Source: Paraburkholderia heleia NBRC 101817
GTDB taxonomy: Bacteria; Pseudomonadota; Gammaproteobacteria; Burkholderiales; Burkholderiaceae
Direction of reading: 5' to 3'
Assembly: GCF_000739775.1 (NCBI RefSeq)
Contig: NZ_BBJH01000040.1
Coordinates: 30,016 to 94,015 of the forward strand
Length of the DNA stretch: 64,000 nt
The translations under genes and the position numbers were made by a program. A model generated the notes under the pieces. It did not search any database. It was not told the origin of the DNA and worked only from the letters and a program-made list of their open reading frames with translations. Positions 57,479 to 64,000 of this stretch are shown piece after piece; the first letter of the stretch is position 1; each line of letters opens with the position of its first letter.

Positions 57479-60155
57479 CGTCCACCTCCTGGAATACGGT
57501 CAGCGAAAGCGCTTCTGGTTCGTCAGTGAAAACGTGCTGCGCAAAGCCATTGGCGTCACTGTAGCCAGTCCATTTCATACCAGACTCACTTTCGATTTCG
57601 TAGCGAGTATGCGCAAGCACCGTCTCGCCATCGTCGTCAACCAAATGGAATTGCTCATGGTAGCGTGTATTGCCTCCGGAATTCGGCAGAACCGGGAGCA
57701 CATAACCCTGCGCGGCAGGTCCGGCGATCGAATGTTGTCCACCTTTGATGTCAATCTTGCCTGGCGCGTGAATCTCGATGTTGCCGTCCTTGACGCGGAT
57801 ATACGCACCGCCTGATGTCAGCAGGACTTCTTTCGCGGCCGCAACTTCAATGTTTTCCGTTGCAGACAGCACCTTTACGCTCTTCTGTGCGGTCAGTTCG
57901 ATATTGTCAGAGTGGGCCTGGATTTCCACTTTGTCCTTGGCCGCAAACAGTTTCATCCCTGCATTCTGCACGAAGAGGCTAAGCTTTTCGGCGACGCTCG
58001 CAATCAACGATTTGCCGGTTGCGATGTGCGTGCTCTGTCCGCTGACAAGGTTGGTCGTTGCGTCGCTGGCGATGTGAACGGATTGCTGGGTTGACAATGC
58101 GATACCCGATGGACTACCAAGCAGCATAACGGGTTGCTTGAATGCATTGGCGTTGCCCGTTCCGCCGCCTGCGGTCTTACCACCTGATGACGAGCCCGAT
58201 ACGCTGTTCTGGGTCGCGTCGGTGAATGACTTGAGCGAGTCATAGCCATCCTTCAGGCTTTCGGCCTGGTGCGTGGTGCTGGCATCCGACATCGCCTCAA
58301 GCACGCTTTCGGCATTCACCAGTTGAGAGGTTGTTTGCCTCGCATCCATCTGCTGGCTAGTCGCCGGATAGGTGGTGACATACAAGCCTTGGCCCGCTCG
58401 CACGGCACCGAAAGCGTCGGACTTCAGATCGAAGCCACTGCCCAGATAACTTCCTCTGTTGTTGCCGGACTGATCGATGAGGTAACCGAGGTGTAGCTGG
58501 GCATTCGTGCTGGACGAGTAGAGCTGAACCCGGCTCTGGCCCGTCGAGTCATCGAGCACCATCTGGTTATAGCCACTGCCCTGATATTCCTTCGATTTGT
58601 AGCCCGAGAGCAAGCCGTTGGAATGCCAGTGCGGTTGCGTCTGGCCGTTGTAGACCTTGCCTGTTACGAGCGGTCTATCGCAATCACCATCAACCCAATT
58701 GATGAGGACTTCTTCGCCTATTCTTGGGACATGCACGCTGCCATATCCACCGCCGGTATCGGTCATGGCGACACGCACCCAGCACGATGCCCGTTCATCA
58801 CCGTTGTTGAGCCTGTCCCAGTGGAAGCGCACCTTGATACGGTTCAGCAAATCGGTGTAGACCTCTTCATTGGCGGGCCCGACCACAATCGCCGACTGCA
58901 AGTGTATTTCCGGCTTGTGATGTTCAAACGGACTGCGATAGGGGATAGCCTTGCGTTGGGCTTCAATCTCGACAAGAAAGAAGCCTTCGCTGCCATCGGT
59001 GTGTTGAACTTTCTCGCCGGTCTGGTTGGCTTTGATGTCTGCCAGCTTCTCTTTGAGGCTATGCGGATAGTCTGCAGCATGGCTGGAAACCGGCAGGTTG
59101 TTCTCGATGAACCACGCGGTCTCGATAGTGGCGAACTGCCGGTTTTGCTGGCTATCCATGGCATGCTCGGGATGATCGTCGAGTTCAAACCAGTGGCCGG
59201 CGTCCGCCGCTCTCACACTGCCGGAACCGAAGAACCGTTTCGCGCGCGATTCCCATTCCTCCATGCGAATCTTCGATAGGTGGTCGCCCCGGTCCTGGGT
59301 GCCGTAGGTATAGGCTCCCGTGTATTCATAGACTTCGGCCTGCAGGGGCAGATCGCCTTGCTTGGGAAGCGTAGAGATGTTTGTGCCCTTCGGATTGGCA
59401 GGCGAGGCGGGTGCCTTGTAGTCAAAGGTGCGGGTGGTCAGCGTCGTGCTTTGCAGTGTTCGCGTGCCTGACCACTGCACCAGGGCATCGGTTTCGCTGT
59501 TGGTGCCTGCACGGTAGAACTCAACCGTCTGTGGCGAAAGTGCCGGGAACGCATCGAGGCTGTCCGTGACGATAAGCGTGTGGGACTTACCGTCGCCTGC
59601 CTGCTCGAAATAGCCGAACAGGCCTTCACTTTCCATGATGCGGAAGACAAAATTCCAGTCGTCCTCATACTGCATGCAAAACGATCGTGGGGAAGGGGCT
59701 TGCTCAGGGCGAAGCGGAATGCACCTTGAGCTTGCGGGTGCATTTTGAAGACATCCGTGAGAATCGCGTCTGCCGGTTTGTCCTGCCAGATTCGCGCATC
59801 CTTGCGAAATCGCAGGAAGTGCATCCATGAAGCGAAGCCGATCTGAAAACTCGTGAGACCACTATCCGACCCAAGTCGCCGAGCGGTATGCACGTATCCA
59901 TGATGGGGCAGGTAAGACTTGTCAGCCCTGCTGAATCCAAAGCGTAACGGGCTGGGCAATCAGCGTTTTGAGTTCGATGGACTCAGACGTGGAAACGACA
60001 TCAGCGATGAATTCAAAATGACAGTCAATTCGTGAATGACCGACGACGCGCTGGGGCACCAGGACGTTATTTCCCAGTGAAGTATCCAGCTTGACAAGGC
60101 GGTCACTCTGGATGAGTCCGCCAGTTATTGCCCCGATAATGTCCTGCGCACCCAT
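57453..60155 (-). pseudogene. vgrG: VgrG spike protein gene with two compensating frameshifts
   Basis: The gene starts at ATG 60155 (MGAQDIIGAITGGLIQSDRL, AAGAGG upstream) and, with corrections, encodes about 900 residues. The gp27/gp5-like parts, the OB-fold region (IGEEVLINWVDGDCDRPLVT), DUF2345 and a transthyretin-like C-terminal extension ending in an acidic tail are all recognisable. An extra base in the CCC run at 59926-59928 gives a stop at 59922. A lost base near 59,682 restores the original frame 80 codons later. The main frame (59,690-57,453) is open. If real, the indels abolish the N-terminal half; a sequencing error is possible. VgrG trimers form the T6SS spike and load the downstream effector. 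Confidence 0.8.
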
Positions 60156-60500
60156 GCCGCCTCTTCTTGTTGGCTATCGCGCCCCCGCGCGTAAGCGCGA
60201 TTTTACGAGCCATCTGAAAAATCGGCCAGTCAGAAAATGTTAAAAGCTAATTCCGGGAATTAATTCCGCGACGATCTTATACGAATTGAATAATGAGTAA
60301 GTTTTCCTTGGTCAGTTGAATCAGCGCAAAGCCGGTGCTTACTGTCCGGGATAGGGGATACGCGTCCACGCTCGGACATCTACCCCGGACATCTGAAACC
60401 TTTGCTGTGTAAGGCGGTATCCAGGGTGTCCAACGTGTCCGAGGTAAATTGATATTGTTGCAGGTAGAACACATCCTCTCGAATCGTCCTTCTACCCAAA
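60156..60500. other. Gene-free region upstream of vgrG with repeat copy B
   Basis: No credible gene. The first 120 bp are AT-rich and probably hold the vgrG promoter (minus strand). The rest contains repeat copy B (60374-60450). Confidence 0.6.
60374..60450 (+). repeat. 76-bp diverged repeat, copy B
   Basis: Begins GGACATCTACCCCGGACA and ends ATCCAGGGTGTCCAACGTGT plus CCGAGGTAAATT. It matches copy A (55763-55838) in direct orientation with about 15 differences. The two copies enclose vgrG, effector and immunity candidate. Confidence 0.8.
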
Positions 60501-60713
60501 CTACTGTTTCGTCGCATCCCATTTTTGCGCGTACCGTTCGTAATTCTTACGAACTTTCGCCTCTGCTTCTTCCCGGGTCTTGCCATAACTGGGTTCAAGC
60601 TGAAGCCGTCGCGCCATATCTGACTTCCCGTTTGCGATACATTGCCACGGCCAATACTTTTCATCAGGGATGTGATCAGAATGAAGCTCGTATTCATCAA
60701 ACTTTGGGAACCT
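60501..60713 (-). pseudogene. C-terminal fragment of an unknown protein
   Basis: About 68 codons on the minus strand: FPKFDEYELHSDHIPDEKYW, then CIANGKSDMARRLQLEPSYG and EEAEAKVRKNYERYAQKWDA before a stop at 60501. The charged helical composition and lack of a start codon indicate the tail of a longer gene. Its 5' part ends where acyl-CoA dehydrogenase sequence begins on the other strand. Family unknown. Confidence 0.5.
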
Positions 60714-60962
60714 TCAGTCGTTACGTTGGCGGCAGGGGTCTTCAGCATCCCGCGACTGCTACAGCGGTGATGATTGAAGAACTCGCTTACCATTCCAACT
60801 CGGTTGCCGCCATTGTAGATGTTCATTGCATTCTCGCAGGGCGCGCACTTGAACATGCTTCTCCTGCGTTACAGGAGCGTTACCTCGCACCGCTTTTGGC
60901 CGGCGAAAAAATTGGTAGTTTTGCTACGATTGAGCCCGAGGCTAGCACCGATCTGAGCGTGC
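60714..60962 (+). pseudogene. Acyl-CoA dehydrogenase, internal fragment
   Basis: About 82 codons resemble the N-terminal domain of acyl-CoA dehydrogenases: GGRGLQHPATATAVMIEELA, LQERYLAPLLAGEKIGSFAT and TEPEAGSD-like IEPEASTDLS. Both ends are cut, at the left by the fragment on the minus strand and at the right by transposase sequence. Confidence 0.6.
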
Positions 60963-61468
60963 GGATGGTCTGGCCCATGGACGGCGCTTTCGATGTCTGA
61001 GCGTGGTCGACGACTACACCCGGGAATGCCTGGCCATTGAGGTGGACACCTCGCTGCCCGGCCTTCGCGTGAAGCAGGTCTTGCAGAGGCTGGCTGAAAT
61101 GCGTGGCTTGCCTGCTTCGATTACGGTCGACAACGGTCCGGAATTCGCTGGGAAGGTCCTGGATGCATGGGCTTACGAAGCTGGTGTAACGCTCTCGTTC
61201 ATCCGGCCCGGCAAGCCAGTGGAGAACGCCTACATCGAGAGTTTCAATGAACGCTTCCGGGATGAATGCCTGAACGAGCACTGGTTCGTCTCCATGCGTC
61301 ATGCCAGAAGCTTGATTGAATCGTGGCGAATCGAGTACAACACCGAGCGGCCCCACAGCTCGCTCGGCTACCTGACGCCCGAGCAGTTCGCGCGGGCGCA
61401 TGAAGCAGCCCGGCAGTTTTTAACTTCGGACTCAAACTGTGGTCCGGACTAGAACCGGGGGCAGGTCA
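60963..61468 (+). mobile_element. IS3-family transposase OrfB, C-terminal remnant and IS end
   Basis: VRMVWPMD matches the first DDE Asp region but is followed by a deletion and a frameshift. From 61003 VDDYTRECLAIEVDTSLPGL continues into the second Asp (TVDNGPEFAGKVLDAW) and Glu region (PGKPVENAYIESFNERFRDE), ending at 61452. The sequence GGGGGCAGGTCA at 61457-61468 looks like the terminal inverted repeat. It is from a different IS3-family copy than the remnant at 54,594-55,410. Confidence 0.8.
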
Positions 61469-61965
61469 ATCGAACGTCAGGTCCGACGCACGCGAAAAGC
61501 AGCTTCAGGTTAATAAGGCAGACGGGCCTGGATGCTGGCAAGCACAGTAACCGGCGCTTACCCGTCTTCACCAGCATATCGAATCCTTCGCCGCGCCAAC
61601 GGTCCGCCGGCGCCTGGCTTTCGCCTGCCCTCGACCCGTTATGCGCCTCTGCAAATGGACGGGCAAGGACCTGACTGATGATTCATGAGTCAGTTCGCGA
61701 AAGTCGTTGGCAACTTCCTGCTCACGGAAGAGGTCTTTTGCAGACCTTCCTTATGTTCAGACCTTTAGGTGCTCATTGGAAGGGCGTCGCCTTTCGACCG
61801 CATTCGACTGACACACATCAATGATCGCGGTAAATTCAATGTAAGACTGTTTTTCAGAACGACCTGACCGGAGCTTTCTGGAGCGACCTCGTCGGGCCGA
61901 CTTCCATACGGCTCACCGGCCGGCCCCCCGTGGCAGCGCAACTCGAGGATCAAGGAAATTTCCGT
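61469..61965. other. Gene-free stretch
   Basis: Nearly 500 bp with no supportable gene on either strand. The last 100 bp, with AT-rich boxes around 61,820-61,860, may contain the promoter of the LysR gene. Confidence 0.5.
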
Positions 61966-62922
61966 ATGGACACGCTACAGAATATGCGCATCTTCACGCT
62001 GGTTGCCGAGCAACGCAGCTTTTCTGCGACCGCGCGCGCGCTTAATCTGACAACCGGAGCCATTTCCCGAGCTGTCTCCGAACTGGAAAGCCGATTGTCC
62101 ATTCGACTGTTCAATCGCTCCACGCGTGTCGTGACACTGACGCCATCGGGCGAACGGTATCGGCACCACGCGTTGCGCATCCTCGCAGCTATGGACGAAG
62201 CGGAACGCGAAGCCAGGAACTCGCAGGAATTGGCGGCCGGCGAACTGCGCGTGACGATATCCGAGGAAATCTCACATCTTCGTATATTTGAAGGAATCCG
62301 AATATATCGTAGACAGCACCCTGCCGTATCGATTGCCCTGACCTTGGCCAGTGGCATCCCGGATCTATATCGGGGGGAAGCGGATATCGCGCTCGTCAAT
62401 GCCACGAGCCTGCCCGACTCCGGGCAGGTTGCACGCCACCTCACGACCACATTCAACGTACTTTGTGCCGCCCCGCGCTATCTGAGAGGAAGGCAGCTGC
62501 CATTGTGCCGTGAGGATCTCGCGAAACATGAATGCCTCGCGCTTGACGCGGCCGGCTGTCGTCCTCGCGAGTGGACCCTCGACGACGGAAACCGGAGCTT
62601 TCGGATGCGCGCCAGCAGCATGCTACAGACGAACTCGGCCTCGATACTGCTGAACGCAACGCTGGATGGCATGGGCATTGGCGCACTTCCACTTTCTACC
62701 GCAGTGCACGGGTTGCAGCGCGGTGAACTGATACACATCCTGCCTGGCTACAGGGCTAACGTCACGAACGTCTATGCAACGTTTGCGTCATGCCGTTTCA
62801 TGGACGCCAGGGTGCGAACGTGGCTCGAGTTTATCGTGACATATTTGCGCACTGTCGTTGAAGCCGATAAAGCCGCACTTACCAGGAACGCATCACCAGT
62901 GCAAACCGGAGTTTGCGCGTGA
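61966..62922 (+). CDS. LysR family transcriptional regulator
   Basis: A 318-residue LysR regulator of the DsdC/AaeR-like group. HTH in MRIFTLVAEQRSFSATARAL with NLTTGAISRAVSELESRLSI, then the RLFNRSTRVVTLTPSGERYR hinge and an effector domain. The ATG at 61966 follows CAAGGAAA. Complete. Its target is not obvious; a DUF3331 gene follows 195 bp downstream in the same direction. Confidence 0.9.
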   Translation: MDTLQNMRIFTLVAEQRSFSATARALNLTTGAISRAVSELESRLSIRLFNRSTRVVTLTPSGERYRHHALRILAAMDEAEREARNSQELAAGELRVTISEEISHLRIFEGIRIYRRQHPAVSIALTLASGIPDLYRGEADIALVNATSLPDSGQVARHLTTTFNVLCAAPRYLRGRQLPLCREDLAKHECLALDAAGCRPREWTLDDGNRSFRMRASSMLQTNSASILLNATLDGMGIGALPLSTAVHGLQRGELIHILPGYRANVTNVYATFASCRFMDARVRTWLEFIVTYLRTVVEADKAALTRNASPVQTGVCA

Positions 62923-63117
62923 GATCAGTTGGCTGTTCAACAGCTCCAGGGGCGCTGTGCAAAGCGATTTCATAAGTGAAGAGTCACGCCAGTCCGATCT
63001 GGCCATACCCTGATACCGCACCGTATCAGCCATCGCACGGTTTCGCAGCTTCTCGCTTATCGAAAACGAAGCCATGCTGCAAGAAAAAACGAACTGCCGC
63101 GTCGGGAGCAAAAAATC

Positions 63118-63528
63118 ATGGGTAATGTCATCAGAAATGACGCATGGCAATACACGCTTGCCATGCTGGCGCAGCCGTCCCTTGCTGATTTTGCGAACGC
63201 GAGGGCGTTCTCTGTACCTTGTCGACATCAGGCTCGACGTTCTCATGCGAGCCGGCCGCACCACCACGCGAGCGCTGCGCATATGGAAATCGTCGAACGC
63301 CATTCGGAATCGCTATTGTCGGTCTGCTGGTGCGATGCAACGTTGGGGCGCTACGGCGCGCAGTTATGGAAGCTGACGAAAGCGCGTTGCCGCGCGGTGT
63401 GTGCGTTGAGTGGTGCGCCGATCCGACGGGGGGACGCGGTGTATCGCCCGTGGGCCAGAGGGCATGCGCCCGCGAATGCGGACTGGGTCGTGCTTGCTTC
63501 GATGGTATGCGCACATGAGGCCATATGA
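63118..63528 (+). CDS. DUF3331 domain-containing protein
   Basis: A 136-residue protein. The C-terminal half is the DUF3331 core: WCDATLGRYGAQLWKLTKAR, CALSGAPIRRGDAVYRPWAR and NADWVVLASMVCAH. The conserved Cys (ALSG context) and RRGDAVYRP motif are characteristic, and the family is nearly confined to Burkholderiaceae. Its function is not known. The N-terminal 50 residues are Arg/His-rich and low-confidence; a start at 63283 (MEIVERH) is possible. GGGAG precedes the ATG at 63118. Confidence 0.75.
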   Translation: MGNVIRNDAWQYTLAMLAQPSLADFANARAFSVPCRHQARRSHASRPHHHASAAHMEIVERHSESLLSVCWCDATLGRYGAQLWKLTKARCRAVCALSGAPIRRGDAVYRPWARGHAPANADWVVLASMVCAHEAI

Positions 63529-63692
63529 ACCATACGCGGGCATGCGGCACTGGACGTGGTGGCCCGGATATGGCTGAGATCACGTAGCGGCAGGTTCATC
63601 CATTTACTCAATGCGCTAAGGCCTGGCGACTGGCGGTCGAAACGTGCATGTCACCCTCCAGACCTGAAGGATTCGAAGCGCGTACCGAGGCA

Positions 63693-64000
63693 CCGGGAAA
63701 TTGAACGGCCGGCGAAGGTTGATTCCTTCTGGGTGGGGTGGCGCGATTCGCGTCAATCGCGTATTGCATATCGGGACTGGAACAAGCCGGCGATGTGACC
63801 CTGTTGCGTTCGTTCGCCGTTCACTCACAACCTGCGCGCATCCGGTCTGGGTACCCGTCTTATCGATGCTTCCATTGCGCTAGCTCAAACGCGATCCCTG
63901 CGCGCGCTCTACCTTATTCCGAACGATGAGTCTGCCCACACGTTCTTTGCGCGGCGCGGATTCACTCGCATCGAGCGAGACCACATTCCCGGGGCGATCC
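63693..64000 (+). pseudogene. GNAT acetyltransferase, frameshifted and cut by the window end
   Basis: Reading across frames gives LEQAGDVTLLRSFAV followed by SGLGTRLIDASIALAQ and SAHTFFARRGFTRIERDHIP. These are the beta-strand/acetyl-CoA loop and the C-terminal part of a GNAT fold similar to ArsN2-like enzymes. At least one frameshift lies near 63,825-63,845, before the acetyl-CoA loop, and the N-terminus upstream of 63,740 is also broken. The gene runs out of the window. Substrate unknown. Confidence 0.5.

Noticed and set aside
59690..59828. vgrG starting at 59828 as an intact shorter gene
   Set aside because: The first 46 residues of that frame are not VgrG-like, while true VgrG N-terminal sequence continues upstream in two other frames to 60155. 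The intact-looking start is an artefact of the frameshifts.
60380..60856. A 158-codon minus-strand ORF across repeat B
   Set aside because: It crosses the repeat and the acyl-CoA dehydrogenase fragment; a different minus frame (60501-60713) gives the protein-like sequence.
38001..64000. CRISPR array or phage structural genes in the accessory region
   Set aside because: No regularly spaced repeats, cas genes, capsid, portal or terminase sequences were found; the repeats present are integrase-arm or cassette-border types.

Overview
The window is a high-GC Burkholderiaceae chromosome segment, most likely Paraburkholderia or a close relative. This is inferred from gene content: an xseB-ispA-dxs operon, an rpsU/yqeY/dnaG/rpoD macromolecular-synthesis block, and lineage-typical small families (BPSS1780-type membrane protein, DUF3563, DUF3331, DUF2782, FolE2).

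Positions 1 to about 37,900 are core chromosome. In order they hold: the 5' end of a Xre/ParS-type antitoxin gene; a divergent LysR/tautomerase pair; PPK2; a DUF465 protein; a CHAD protein; a ModE-like regulator; a PAP2 phosphatase; a PHB-depolymerase-type esterase; homoserine kinase and DUF2782; AMP nucleosidase; a two-gene CHR chromate transporter with a divergent LysR; a LOG protein back-to-back with polA; an NDH-2-like flavoprotein; a Tat-exported dienelactone hydrolase; a sulfurtransferase; a Rieske oxygenase; xseB-ispA-dxs; folE2; tsaD; a BaiN-type flavoprotein; a tandem universal stress protein; and rpsU, yqeY, dnaG, rpoD.

A tRNA gene directly downstream of rpoD is the attachment site of a 16-kb genomic island (about 38,001-54,037). 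The tRNA has a CAT anticodon yet carries a 15-nt variable arm. The island has a DUF4102-type tyrosine integrase beside the tRNA, a 16-bp perfect core repeat at the far end, and paired TGGGGGTA arm-type sites with identical 12-bp spacing at both ends. Its cargo is a decayed relaxase; a MerR regulator with two MerR-type promoters (19-bp spacers) in front of a small exported protein and a short-chain dehydrogenase; a carboxylesterase; a TetR-MFS pair; an envelope cluster (Val/Ala-rich exported protein, MipA/OmpV porin-like protein, glycine-zipper lipoprotein, EF-hand protein, OmpR-type regulator, histidine kinase); and an H-NS protein with a premature stop before an AT-hook-like tail.

Positions 54,037 to the end are a second, scrambled accessory region. 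It opens with another set of integrase-arm-like repeats and a truncated AlpA-like HTH gene cut by an IS3-family remnant. The same remnant cuts a PAAR gene. Behind it lies an orphan type VI secretion module on the minus strand: vgrG (two compensating frameshifts), a probable lysozyme-fold/lytic-transglycosylase effector with a QES motif, and an overlapping exported protein that is the best immunity candidate. A diverged repeat of about 76 bp sits on both sides of this module. A pile-up of gene fragments, a LysR regulator, a DUF3331 protein and a broken GNAT gene close the window.

The strongest candidates for something new are the effector/immunity pair, the class-II-like CAT tRNA, and the MerR two-promoter circuit on the island.
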